Assembly: GCA_032622095.1 (NCBI GenBank)
Contig: CP136067.1
Location: 174,938,556 to 175,002,555, forward strand
DNA from: Siphonodentalium dalli
Lineage: Eukaryota > Mollusca > Scaphopoda > Gadilida > Siphonodentaliidae
Length of the DNA stretch: 64,000 nucleotides
Direction: 5' to 3'
Positions 14,001 through 23,195 of this stretch are shown here, piece after piece. A model generated the notes under the pieces. That model saw nothing but the letters and a program-made list of their open reading frames with translations, was not told the origin of the DNA and did not search any database. The position numbers were made by a program, and so were the translations under genes. The stretch's first letter is position 1; each line of letters begins with the position of its first letter.

Positions 14001-16272
14001 TTAAATTCATAGTTTCATTTAAAGATACATAATCCTAATTAAATTAACGCTCAAAATTACCATTTCTTTGACTTCCGGGGTAAACAATATTTGATTCGAG
14101 TCGAGGAACCCACCTGTCAAAGCTCAGAGTTATCAGATATAATGTTTTGAATTATGTTATTTTTCACTACCTAGAGTATGGACGGACCAGCAAATAATTG
14201 ATAAACTGACCAACATACTCTCAATTCCAAATTGTGTTGAACAAAATGTTTTGGGGAAATTGTATGCTATTGTTGACAGTGGTTAGCATTATTTCTTTGT
14301 AATTAATCTATTCTGCTAACTAAAGTGTCTTTTGAAGAAATGTTGTAGGAATCTGATGATATGGGGACCATCAGATTGGATTATGTACCTTTAATCTGGT
14401 TTCAAAATTTTATATTCGAACAATACATTCTTGATTTACCTGTCTAGTTCTGCGTAATTTGACTAGAATCACTAATGTTCACCTTTATGGTATCTAGTTC
14501 TTAGATTCAGCTGATTTGATCGCACATGGTGCTGACCGTACACCCACAAATAAACATGCCCACTTAAGGTTTCTCAAATACTGCTTCAAGAAATCATAGT
14601 AAAACTGCTTTTTTCTTGAATCAATGAAAGTTGTACGCGTTATTATTAGTTTTTGCATATTCAGAAGACAGTTGTTCACAAACATCTTTAGTGCATTCTT
14701 CAGAGTATTAGTTTATGCTCTGTCGATACAACACATGAGTTCTTTTTTGCGCCCATTCCTTACTTTTGGCACATCCTTTACCAGTTTGATTATTTTTATC
14801 AGTTATGTAGGCTCACCTGTATATAGTTTCCTATGAAGATGTTTCTGATCCAATTTTATCAAATTAGTTCAAGTAAACTCACAGTAATGTAACCATGCTT
14901 CTTTATTCCATCAAATACTGGATGCTATAGTTATACCTAGTATACATATATCTTATCCAAATAATATTCACATCTTAAAGATGCATAATCTGATTAAGCG
15001 CCCTTCTATTGCTACTTATTTGGATTCGGGGGTAAACAATATTTGATTCGAGTCAAGGAGCCCACTGATCAATCCTTATTAGTTATTAGATATTGATTTT
15101 TTTAAATCTATATTTTTTTCACCATGAAGACTTATTAGTGGCCCAGTAAAAAGTTAACAAGCCGATGGTCTCGGCAAGCCTTGAAATAGTGTGTCTCTCA
15201 TTCTTCTCAGTTGTAAGCAGAATGAGGTTCACAGAGGGTGAATGTGGTGATGCTAGCCCATTATGCGGGGTAGCATCACTAAATTCACCCTCTGGGAACC
15301 TATTTCAAGCCTTGGGTCTCGGACCAAATTGCGGATAAGATTAGAAACTCTAAAATCAAGAGACATTGTGTTAATAATAAGGCCGAATTTTGTTGAACAT
15401 GTTGATAAATAACATGTTTCGGTCAATTTTATACTATAGTTGACTGTGGTTAGCATTTTTGGGCAATTGTTGGAATCTGATTACATGGAGACCATCGAAT
15501 TGGATTGAGTACCTTTAAGCATCTGCAACACATTTTGTGACATAGTCATACAATTTACACTGACCGACATCCAATACCGGTATGATTCCAAACTGATTTT
15601 ATCCTTTTCATAAAAAAAACACTGTCGATAACTGATTGGCATGTCAGAACAAACGCTTCACTAAGTATAATAAGAATTGATTATGACTCACAAGTTGACA
15701 TACTGAAATATTGGACAAAGTTCCGGTAATAGAAACAATGTTATAGATATAGAATATTAACACCCATACGCATGTTGTTAGGTTATTTCCCGACATTATT
15801 AACTCTGACTTAACTCATCAGTATCTATATTTGGTAGTGCTTGATTTTTTACGCGAGCCAATCAGAGCTTGGGATTTCCATATTGATGGAAATAGAATTG
15901 GTGATACTCCCTGTTCGATGGTAATTTGGAGTGTACATAGTATATACCATCAGATCTCAATTCGAACTGGATATCAGTCATCAACGGAGTGAAAATATCA
16001 AACATGCCAACCGTGACTGTTATATCTATGGAAAATGTTTATCTTAGCGAAATTGCCCCCAACTTGAAATTTAAAGATAATTTTCTTGAATATCCTTCTG
16101 TTATCAGTTTTAATATGGCAGTGATGTATCCTGTGAATAATATATTTTTTCACTAAAATTATCATTTTCAACCATAAATTGTGACAATTGAATGCGTGCA
16201 TGATTATGTGTCTTAAAATTATTGTTTTGATTTTTCCAGGAGATGGCACAACAAGAATCAGACTCGAACTGA
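7870..16272 (+). CDS. Multi-exon gene of the DUF4806-like family (exons listed separately)
   Basis: At least six plus-strand exons are supported by acceptor/donor pairs and by protein text. In order they show a region ending in a CYWP motif, then ARVL...SYKKIQQKW followed by SDVGS, an acidic/proline linker, an LGLMLNWSG...KKKAF block, a WLRGAADRLGGR block, and a short serine/acidic tail with TGA at 16270-16272. From memory, this order matches invertebrate and vertebrate proteins carrying DUF4806, whose function is unknown. A polyadenylation signal follows at 16310. Phases are compatible for D-E and E-F. The junctions B-C and C-D do not join in phase, so at least one exon per gap is missed or broken. 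Exon A also contains an apparent frame break, so the locus may be a decaying gene. Upstream exons and the true start are not identified. Confidence 0.55.
8418..8516 (+). CDS. DUF4806-like gene, exon B
   Basis: It is bounded by ATATTTCAG and GTGAGT. After two bases completing a split codon it reads SYKKIQQKWKLSEIQSDVGS followed by TTDDGAAKKSSD. The SY..I..KW and SD..S pattern is where related proteins have a conserved Y..A/Y..I motif and a serine-acidic linker. It ends with one unpaired base, which does not join exon C in the frame that keeps C open. Confidence 0.55.
8750..9091. mobile_element. Partial copy of the 57076-57579 TTAA MITE
   Basis: It aligns along its length with about 57240-57579. 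Shared blocks include CAGACCATT, TCAAATGTCCCA, TTCCATAGTTATAA.CGATAAT, ATTTGTGACAA, CAATATTAATCGA.AGAAGCATTTC, GGTAACTATATAA and TGTTTACAAAGAGATAA. The right end (ATCTTTAA) is preserved and the left end is not, so this is a truncated copy in the intron between exons B and C. Confidence 0.6.
9353..9504 (+). CDS. DUF4806-like gene, exon C (linker)
   Basis: The acceptor is TTCTATTCCCAG (ending 9352) and the donor TTA/GTAAGT (9505). The only fully open frame reads PIITDSDGDDEQDPFVKS followed by VTLPTIERTSRQIQPTIEPT, then AAVTGTAIDMLI. It is an acidic, threonine/proline-rich linker with no structured domain. Its start phase needs two bases from the preceding exon, whereas exon B supplies one. An unrecognised exon, an alternative donor a few bases downstream (ending 8520), or a second indel would explain this. 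Confidence 0.5.
9505..11301. other. Long intron or introns; a missing exon is expected here
   Basis: Exon C ends in phase 1 and exon D begins in phase 0, so an additional exon (length 2 modulo 3) is expected between them. I could not identify it. The stretch contains a TACATGTAGTA palindrome cluster near 9965-10000, an A/T homopolymer-rich patch at 10339-10387 and a GGTCGGTCGGGTT motif near 10445 that recurs near 17555. Confidence 0.4.
11302..11470 (+). CDS. DUF4806-like gene, exon D (NW-G core block)
   Basis: The acceptor is TTTTTTCCAG (ending 11301) and the donor TTGA/GTTAGT (11471). It encodes ASQLNANGGTDDRWIVYNIM, then AKALHNNLGLMLNWSGNG, then ASKKKAFKIFPKIIQCML. The pattern of a helix, LGL.LNW.G, a basic K-K-F and then a hydrophobic I..I stretch is the most recognisable part of DUF4806-type C-terminal domains (from memory). 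It ends with one base (A), matching a two-base start at exon E. Confidence 0.65.
11549..12104. repeat. Inverted terminal-repeat-like pair in an intron
   Basis: CCACACCAGCTTGGGATATCGGTT near 11559 faces its reverse complement (AACCGATATCCCAAGCTGATGTGG) near 12077-12102. Similarity continues a further ~15 bp inward (TTCTGTTTTGG against AAACAGTATT). Next to the left arm is a short tandem duplication of ATCGGTTGG.TTGATTCTGTTTTGG. This fits a ~550-bp MITE; no target duplication was confirmed. Confidence 0.45.
12989..13542. mobile_element. TTAA-flanked MITE, copy B (long terminal inverted repeats)
   Basis: It is bounded by TTAA at 12989-12992 and 13539-13542. The left arm runs GGTACTCAAGCTGATCAGAG through GGTCCTATATTACTATATC, CTTTGGCTTTGGGGGTAAA and ATTCGAGTCGAGGAACC. 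It is matched in reverse complement by the right arm, which is itself partly duplicated: two tandem copies of the ACCCCCAAAGCCAAAGAAATA block near 13361-13455. The centre shares sequence with copies A, C and D. The TTAA target suggests the piggyBac or Kolobok groups (inference). Confidence 0.7.
13827..13957 (+). CDS. DUF4806-like gene, exon E (WLR..DR.GGR block)
   Basis: Two adjacent acceptors are present (CTTCAG/GCAG/TGC). Using the second (ending 13826) gives two bases that complete the codon left open by exon D, then LNREAIHTMTVKYFIDFGG, then RWLRGAADRLGGRSRRANEK and KAHQ. The WLR..DR.GGR motif matches the family's C-terminal end, which supports the second acceptor. The first acceptor would read a different frame ending in TGA. 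The donor is CAG/GTATGT. The exon lies 62 bp upstream of MITE copy C. Confidence 0.6.
14019..14394. mobile_element. TTAA-flanked MITE, copy C
   Basis: The element is flanked by TTAA (14019-14022 and 14391-14394). The termini are AGATACATAATCC at the left and, in reverse complement, AGGTACATAATCC at the right. Internally it shares GTAAACAATATTTGATTCGAG and the GACAGTGGTTAGCATT block with copy D. It lies in the intron between exons E and F. Confidence 0.7.
14975..15518. mobile_element. TTAA-flanked MITE, copy D, interrupted by a nested element
   Basis: TTAA occurs at 14975-14978 and 15515-15518. The termini AGATGCATAATCTGATTA and (reverse complement) AGGTACTCAATCCAATT resemble those of copies B and C. 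The sequence follows copy C except for a 140-bp insertion at 15175-15314 with duplicated flanks. Confidence 0.7.
15175..15314. mobile_element. Nested 140-bp hAT-like MITE with perfect 8-bp target duplication
   Basis: The flanks are identical 8-mers GGTCTCGG at 15167-15174 and 15315-15322. The ends are CAAGCCTTGAAATA and TATTTCAAGCCTTG, inverted with one mismatch. The interior is a second hairpin: AGGTTCACAGAGGGTGAAT and GTGATGCTAGCCC against GGGTAGCATCAC and ATTCACCCTCTGGGAACCT. An 8-bp duplication with short inverted ends is the signature of hAT-superfamily elements. The insertion is younger than its host MITE. Confidence 0.8.
16240..16272 (+). CDS. DUF4806-like gene, terminal exon F
   Basis: The acceptor TTTTTCCAG ends at 16239, followed in phase with exon E by EMAQQESDSN and TGA (16270-16272). 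The short, polar, acidic tail is unremarkable. Together with the nearby polyadenylation signal it closes the gene. Confidence 0.5.
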   Translation, partial: EMAQQESDSN

Positions 16273-16309
16273 AGATTCCGACACGAAATTAGTGGTACTT
16301 GAATTAGGG

Positions 16310-16315
16310 AATAAA
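16310..16315 (+). terminator. Polyadenylation signal of the DUF4806-like gene
   Basis: AATAAA lies 38 bp after the TGA, overlapping a second near-match (AATAAG). It fits the 3' end of the gene ending at 16272. Confidence 0.55.
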
Positions 16316-19300
16316 TAAGCTGTCTGGTGTGACGTTGATGAGTGGGTTTTGATGACGGATAATATAGTTTTACTGGCGACCTTGGTAAAACAGATATTTT
16401 AATTGGATTATATATAATGATCTATGTCCCAAAATCATACCATATAGCTTGTTTATCCCAATTTTAATTCACCGACCAAAAAATCATGCAAAAGACATTT
16501 CAAATAATCAATATCACTCTCATGAAAATTGTGCCCCACTCCAAATATACAGAATCTACTATGAGTCCCCAGTTTATAACGAAATTTACAAACGAGTCCA
16601 GACATAGTTAACTGGAGTTTTATACATTTCGCTTTTAACTGGGGACAAGTTATCGATACTATTTATTACTTGATCCAAAAACTTAAAAAAAAAAACATAC
16701 TTTAATCAATACATGGGATGTGCAGCTAACAGCAGCTTCTATAAGGCCAAAACAAATTGAATGCATGTTTCCCATATTAAACGAGCCCCCATAAAAATAG
16801 GGGTGGGCGGTAGGCTTTTCATTTTATTTTTGTATGGTCTCTGTGAGCCATGACTAACCACCATCAAACACAATGACCCAGAGCAACCAACAAATTGAGG
16901 GGAAACATATAGAACAGCTAGATAACAGTAGACATTACTTTAATGAACCTGAAACGGGCACTGCCTTGCAAGGCATGGAAACAATTAATACAAATAGGGG
17001 AAAACTGTCCTGTAATGGTTTTTCAGAGATGTTTTTACGTCCCCATTGGGACCTGCACAATGGGCACAGGTATCAATGGCCCCAACGGCTGCCCTTCATC
17101 TTGGACCTGGTGTCGGCTCTGTGAGCATCAGCTATTACATTGTTAATTGTTTTGATTTCTATTATCTTTAAAATGCGGGGTTTTTTCCCACAGCAGTCAT
17201 GAATTATGCACATGGGAATCGACCCATGTGCGACTGCCATCATTGAAAAGAACTTGTTCCCGCGTTCGAATTTCGGAGAACATCCATGTTATAAATACTC
17301 CATATCAATACAAACACATGCTTCCAGTCAGTGTAGAGGGATGATAACTCTTGATCTTCCGGTAAAGCGTCCGGTCGTAATTTGACTTTCCGTTTGAAGA
17401 GTGATTATGTGGCTTTCCGAAAAATATATAAATATTTCAAAGATATCATTTATCTCTCGAGTTGAATCAGATAAGATGGAACCACGCGTACACAGTTTGG
17501 TTAATGCGGTCGGTTTATGGATTGATTTAAAAAAAAAAACAATAAACTTGTGCCGTCGGTCGGGTTACGGGAAAAATGCATTCAATTTGTTATGGCCTAA
17601 GGCCTACGAAGTATTTATTGGCGTGAATTAAACTAAATAATTTTCATTATCAGTCAGAGACACCTATTGCATTTCATTATTATAGAATAGGTTTCATTGA
17701 TGGAATTAAGTTATATATTGTTAAAATAGAAATAAAACAAGCAATCCAAAGGAATTCAAATTCATATCCCACTAATTTAACATGGGACATGAATAATTTA
17801 TATTAACAAATGTTAGTTTTGTGCAAGTTGCCCCAAGGTATTAAACTACTGACATGTCCTTTGAAAGTTTCCCACCCTTAATAATGGAATCAAGCCGATG
17901 TGCGATTCAATATAAGTTTCCTGCTTTTTACATGTAGTTCCCTCGGAACTGCCGGTGGAATTTGCCTTATGGGATTAATATTTTTCATCTGTGAACAGGG
18001 CTGTAAGTAGCGTAAAATGATGTTATGCCAGGGGCAATATTTCAGGCACATGTGCTGATTTTTTCCGTTTGACCCTTGTTGGGGTTGACCCACCCCCGCT
18101 TCCATATTTTTGTCTTTTTGTGTTAGTGGTGGTGGGGGGGGGGGGGGTGTCGGAAAAAAATTCAGGCTTGTATGCTAATTTTGTTCTTTGACTCTTAAAA
18201 ATTGTGCCCACCCACCCCCTGCGTCTAAAAGATTTTCCCTTTTTCGGCATGTTTTACGACCATTTTTGGACACCTACCCTCTTTTAACACTAAAAAATTC
18301 ACTGTAAACAGCTGTATATGAATTTTTGTGCATACTACTTGTCATGGATGTTTATATTGACATGTAAATAGGAACAAGTCATTTTGGGGGTCATACGGCC
18401 AAAAAAAAATGGCTGCCAGTGGCGGTCTTGGATTTTCAAAATTTGCAACAAAATACAACACGATAACTGCCTGAAGTCAGTTTAGCAGTTAGAATTACAT
18501 TATTTCTCTTATTCTAAGGTGTTATAAGCCAAACTCGTTGCAAAAACAGTATAAAAATCTTGCAGAAATGTTTTTGAGTTACCGAAGAAAAAAAATGTTG
18601 GTCCATCAACCAAACCACCCACCCACCCTGGCATACGCTTCTGGAAAAAATTCACCTCCTCTGGTTATGCCACATATTCTCACCTAGGTAACTGACAAAA
18701 TTGGATTTGCCTGCCAGATGGCTGACTGAGTGAATTACAATTTAGATATAAGTTCCCATCACTGAATATGCATGATATATTTAATTTCATATTCAAAGTT
18801 TTTGTCTGATCTCTTTTGATGAATGCAACTTAGTGTACAGCTATCAAATCGTGCTAACCAGTTTTTGTGTTAATCATTTTATTGTTGCCTATTAAATATT
18901 AGCAAGGTTTAGATCCAATGACTTGAACTTCTCACTTCCATATTATAATAGCATGTATGAGTGGCAGAGGTTTATTATGGTACCTTTGTGAAATTAGAGA
19001 CCTAATATTTCAAAGATCTTATACTATTTACTTGTGAACCTCAGTACAACACAAAGTGAGCCTTATCAAAACTGTCCTCGCAGACTAAACCTCAAATTTC
19101 TAGGATTTCAACATTTGTTATCCATTGAAGCAATTTTTTATATGTTTCTTTTGAAGATGTCATACAGCTTTTTGAGTTTATTATTTCATGAATTCTGGAA
19201 AGTTCCTATTATTTTTCAACAATAATATATTGTTCCACTTCTGGTTGATTAATTTTAAAGCCATGCATACATACTGTTCTAGTTTTTCTATTCCTGAAGT

Positions 19301-19615
19301 TTTAAGTTACAATGCAGAGTATTAATACCTTGCTAATGTTTCATTGTTCATTAATGTTGCTTAATCTTTAATTTAATAAATATGTTAGTTATACATTCAT
19401 CTCTGTCTTTCAAAGCCATTCATTCAGATCCACTTGTATCCTCCTTTCACATTGAATTTAATCAATTATATCTTATCTACTCATATGAAAACAACATCGC
19501 CTCATGTTTAATTTAATTAATTTATATGCATTTACTATTTTCATGCCTGGCGTGATGTGCATAGATGACAGAGGCAATGGGCAGGTATTGTCTCAGTTTG
19601 GTTATCAATTAAGAC
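16316..19615. other. Non-coding stretch with low-complexity patches
   Basis: No supported gene is present apart from the weak HARBI1-like relic listed separately. Low-complexity patches include an A-run near 16684-16695, a G-run near 18131-18148 and A-runs near 18402. Two GGTCGGTCGGGTT-like segments (10445, 17555) indicate a dispersed repeat. Short open frames at 17401-17631 and 18023-18250 have no recognisable domain. Confidence 0.4.
16980..17120 (-). pseudogene. Possible HARBI1-like transposase relic (weak)
   Basis: On the minus strand one frame reads AAVGAIDTCAHCAGPNGD, then VKTSLKNHYRTVFPYL. A VGAID followed by a histidine and glycine-rich turn resembles the catalytic VIGAID..H segment of Harbinger nucleases, which is then followed by a Y..RKG-type motif (here degenerate). 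An in-frame stop lies just upstream. The fragment is short, so chance similarity is possible. Confidence 0.3.
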
Positions 19616-19619
19616 CCAC

Positions 19620-20420
19620 TGATTGCTGGTAAGCGATAAGTCAGACTATTGCCAGTGCCCCAGCATCGTTATCTCCCACTTGAATTTTTTTCAGGGGAAG
19701 GGTGGGTTGAGCGATTTAGGAATGTCTTGTCTGTCCCGAATAGTTGTCCGGGGGTCATTTCAAACAATTATCAATGGAAATCAAAGATTTTTAGTACATG
19801 AGTTAACAGTTGGCCTGACATTTTCAAAAGCGTAATAGCCCTTTGTCTTTTTAGCATTAAAATGCCCATCCTCAAATTTTGTGACTGCTTATTGCTGGTT
19901 TCTTTTTCCCTCTTGATGGAATGGGTTCTGTCTAGAAACGTTGCCTGTGGATTATTTCAAACAAATGACAACCAATTTCAAAGATTTTTGTTACACGGGT
20001 CCACAGGGAGAATATATTAAATGAGTTTGCAAACTAGGCCCGACTGGAGATTTTAACCATAGTTACGGTTCTTTGATTGTCAATTTTGTGGCATTGAAAT
20101 TGCCATCCTTAACTTTGCGACAACTTGATCCTGGTTTTCTAGCGTATTTAGCTTCATTGTTATCGGGATCGGTATATATAAATCGGTTCCGTCCATCTGT
20201 CTGTCCATACATGTACATCTGTACCAAAAAGTTGTCTGGGGGGTATTTCTAACAATTATCAACGGATTTGAAAGATTTTTCGTATTTGATTTCAGAAAGG
20301 GAATATCTGAAATTAGTTTACAAACTAGGCCCGCCCAGATATTTTAACCAGAGTTAAAAAGTGTTTTGTCGTTGAAATGCCCATCCTCAACTTATGGCTG
20401 CTTATTGCTGTTTTTTTTTA
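19620..20420. repeat. Degenerate long tandem repeat, about three units
   Basis: Related blocks recur near 19746-19790, 19948-19995 and 20236-20283, with the core ATTTC.AACAATTATCAA.GG followed by AAAGATTTTT. Each is followed by an AAACTAGGCCCG...TTTTAACCA-type block and by GAAATGCCCATCCTCAA.TT (19858, 20095, 20375), then CTGCTTATTGCTG. Spacing is about 200-290 bp. The units are strongly diverged, so the array is old. No coding potential is supported. Confidence 0.6.
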
Positions 20421-20499
20421 ACAATTCAATTGTATGCGCATCACAGGAGATGTCCTATTTCAAGTGTTTATTGGCTTTGACCATATTTCAGAAAGCTAA

Positions 20500-20612
20500 T
20501 CTTTTAGATTTAAAGCCTCATCTTTAAATCTTTCCGATTTAAAGCATCATCTTTAAATCTTTCAGATTTAAAGTCTTTAAACCTTTCAGATTTGAAGCCT
20601 CGTCTTTAAATG
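20500..20612. repeat. Short tandem repeat of about 32 bp
   Basis: Variants of GATTTAAAGCCTCATCTTTAAATCTTT follow one another about three and a half times, just before the 24-bp minisatellite. No gene is present. Confidence 0.65.
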
Positions 20613-20624
20613 GTGGCGTGCCAA

Positions 20625-20998
20625 TTCTAGCTGATGCTGGCATTCCAACACCAGCCGATGTTAGCATGCCAATACCAGCCAATGCTCGCATGCCAATATG
20701 GGCCGATGCTGGCATGCCAATATGGGCCGATGCTGGCATGCCAATATGGGCCGATGCTGGCATGCCAATACGGGCCGATGCTGGCATGCCAATATGGACC
20801 GATGCTGGCATGCCAATATGGGCCGATGCTGGCATGCCAATATGGGCCGATGCTGGCATGCCAATACGGGCCAATGCTGGCATGCCAATATGGACCGATG
20901 CTGGCATGCCAATATGGGCCGATGCTGGCATGCCAATATGGACCGATGCGGGCATGCCAATATGGGCCGATGCTGGCATGCCAACATGAGCCGATTCT
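20625..20998. repeat. 24-bp minisatellite, about 15.5 copies
   Basis: The unit is GATGCTGGCATGCCAATA followed by TGGGCC, repeated head to tail with a few variants (CGGGCC, TGGACC, CAATGCT). Each unit contains the palindrome GGCATGCC. Because 24 is a multiple of three and the unit lacks stops, most reading frames on both strands stay open across the array. Those long repetitive open frames (for example an eight-residue MPIWADAG repeat) are a property of the repeat and not evidence for genes. Edge copies are more diverged, as expected for expansion from the centre. Confidence 0.9.
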
Positions 20999-21094
20999 TG
21001 CTGATTTCGCAATAAAATTAATTTGTGCCATCTGATTTGCACTATATTTTAGAATTAACTATAGGGCTATAATATTAATTGGAATGATATGTAT

Positions 21095-21434
21095 AAATTT
21101 GATATGTGCCGGCATGTTGCCGGTTGCCAGTAAAGGCCAACACTGGCATGCCCGTAGTGGCCGGTGCTGGTTGCCATTATCATGTTGCCTGTCACTCGAT
21201 TTGATTTCTAATTATGCATATTTGACAGGATATTGGGCACTAAAAACAAGGGCAAAATCGCAATTCAATGAATTTAGCCATAACCCCTTTATTTCGGCTG
21301 CCAGCATTTGCCGTGCCGGGCCGACACCGGGCCGGCGTGCAAAATGTCATGGCGCCGGCCCTGGCAGCCGGCACAGGCCGGCTCGGCAACCGGCATGTGG
21401 CCGGTACCGGCCACAAGCTGGCATGTTTACTGGG
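21095..21434. repeat. GC-rich degenerate GGCCGG/GGCATG repeat joined to a zinc-finger relic
   Basis: Variants of the minisatellite unit continue in diverged form (GCCGGCATG, GGCATGCCCG, GGCCGGTGCTGG). They lead into a strongly GC-rich patch at about 21298-21422 rich in GCCGG and CCGGC. The patch ends where the duplicated zinc-finger block begins (21438). An open frame runs from the GC-rich patch into the fingers (21268-21726), but this looks like a fortuitous fusion at a duplication breakpoint. Confidence 0.6.
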
Positions 21435-21437
21435 TAA

Positions 21438-21726
21438 TTACCATTGTGATATATGCGCGAAATCATTTAATCAATCGGGCGCCTTGATGAAACATAAGAG
21501 AATCCACACCGGAGATGAGCCTTACCATTGTGATATATGCGCGAAATCATTTAATCATTCGAGCGCCTTGATGAGACATGAGAGAATCCACACAGGAGAT
21601 CAACCTTACCATTGTGATATATGCGGGAAATCATTTAATCAATCGGGCGCCTTGATGAAACATAAGAAAATCCACACCAGGGATAAGTCCACATACATCT
21701 CTCCAAATGGAGTTCGTGACGTTTAA
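21438..21726 (+). pseudogene. C2H2 zinc-finger fragment, three fingers (5'-truncated)
   Basis: Three complete fingers (helices [24 protein letters not shown]; first finger CDICAKSF) with HTGDEP/HTGDQP linkers are followed by a short tail ([16 protein letters not shown]) and TAA. The first finger starts at the duplication breakpoint, so there is no proper N-terminus or promoter. DNA binding would be the family role. The in-frame fusion with the upstream GC-rich repeat is probably accidental. The same sequence with two further upstream fingers exists at 29909-30387. Confidence 0.7.
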
Positions 21727-22159
21727 TATATTCGTCACAAGAGAATTGGAAACAATATTAGATTCCGGTGACCCAGATGTACCTAGGTAGGTTCTGCAAC
21801 TTCTGCCAGACAGAGGAATAATCACTGTAACCGGTCATTTCCCCAACAATCAGGAAACATTGTAAATATGTTCGCAACTCAAACAAAAAATATTAAAATA
21901 CCGGAAATTCAAGGAGTACGGGACTTACAGATGTTTCTGTCCTGACTATTAAAGACAAGAGAGTTTTGGAGCAGCCCCTCATCCCAAAATAATGCACAAC
22001 ACAAATTTAACTGTTATCATTTTTTGTGCGACATTCTTCAACAAAGAAAATGTTCAGTTGGGGGCACCCACGCTGAAATTTCAACTGTATGTCCAGTTTG
22101 ATTCTAAATGACTTAGCTCGGTGAGAAAAATCAGAGGGAGTTATTCTACCAAAAAAAAA

Positions 22160-23195
22160 AAGAAGACTGCTTCACCAAAATATTTCAGGGAAGATGTTAT
22201 ACACTCACCAGAAACGCAAGAGATTCCATACAGTCTATCGCCCTTACGAGTGTGACATGTACCAGGAGGCATATATATATATATATAGCGATTCGTTTCC
22301 TGCCTAAGCATATAATAGCTCACGTATAAGTGATCAATCTTATACGCATGTAAAATTGCCCCCCCCCACAGCCAGTCCGACACCCTGATAATGCACAATG
22401 GTGAACGACCTTACGGGTGCGACGTTTGTCAGAAGAAGTTCGGTGTGACCGTGAGTCTGACAAGTCATAGGAAAACCCACGCTGGTTACTCAATGTTTGT
22501 CTAAAGACGTTATGTATGTCAATTACATGTAACATGACAACATGTATATTTCCTCGCGGTTTGTTGATGTAACGGATGTATCAGTTCTAACGGGAAATAT
22601 TTGGTTCATTTGGTCTCGTCTTTGGAGGTAATGTCATATGCCAAACTTTCAAGTCGCAATATTCGTGTTCCAACAGGTTCAATCTCCTTTCAAAATTTAT
22701 TCAACGAAATATACGAATACATTGTATTGTTGATTGTCAGACAGAGCAATTAAAAATGAAACGCATTCCACAATTAGGAACGAATTGAACGTGATTGTGT
22801 TTAATGAAGTAAAATAATCAGTTAAAGTTATTCCCAACCTTCACATTCTGACACAAGAATCCACACCGGTAATCGACAGAACGAGTGTGACGTGGTTCGA
22901 ATAGATTTCAGTCATATCAACCCAAGATAATTCACACAGTCAATCGCCCATACACGTACGTGTACCAGCAGGCATTTAGTGAGTCCGGTTCCCTGTTTAA
23001 GCATATGAGAACACACATAGGTGATCAATCATACGAGTATGTAAGGTTGTTCCCAGTCAGTCCGGCAACCCGACAATCCACACCGGTGAACGACCTTACA
23101 GATGCGACGTTTGTTAGAAGAGGTTCGGCGTGACTGTGAGTCTGACAATACATAAGAGAATCCACGCTGGTGACAAGATATGTGTCTGAAGACGT
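22160..23195 (+). pseudogene. Decayed zinc-finger gene remnants
   Basis: Several finger-like pieces remain in different frames: HQKRKRFHTVYRPYECDMYQ near 22205-22265, [20 protein letters not shown] with [10 protein letters not shown] near 22395-22487, and IHTGERPYRCDVC followed by [18 protein letters not shown] near 23078-23180. Cysteine or histidine positions are lost in places, stop codons interrupt and no continuous frame exists. The same relics are present in the second copy (30825-31855). Confidence 0.65.

Noticed and set aside
16873-17146. Plus-strand open frames at 16873-17146 as a gene.
   Set aside because: Two overlapping frames without a domain. The minus strand shows a weak HARBI1-like reading that explains the sequence better.
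20600-21000. A CRISPR-like array, because of regularly spaced short repeats.
   Set aside because: There are no unique spacers; the units are contiguous 24-bp repeats, and the genome is eukaryotic.
20539-21042. Long repetitive open frames on both strands across the 24-bp minisatellite, suggesting a repeat protein.
   Set aside because: The unit length is a multiple of three and lacks stops, so most frames are open automatically. No start context, signal peptide or codon bias supports one of them.
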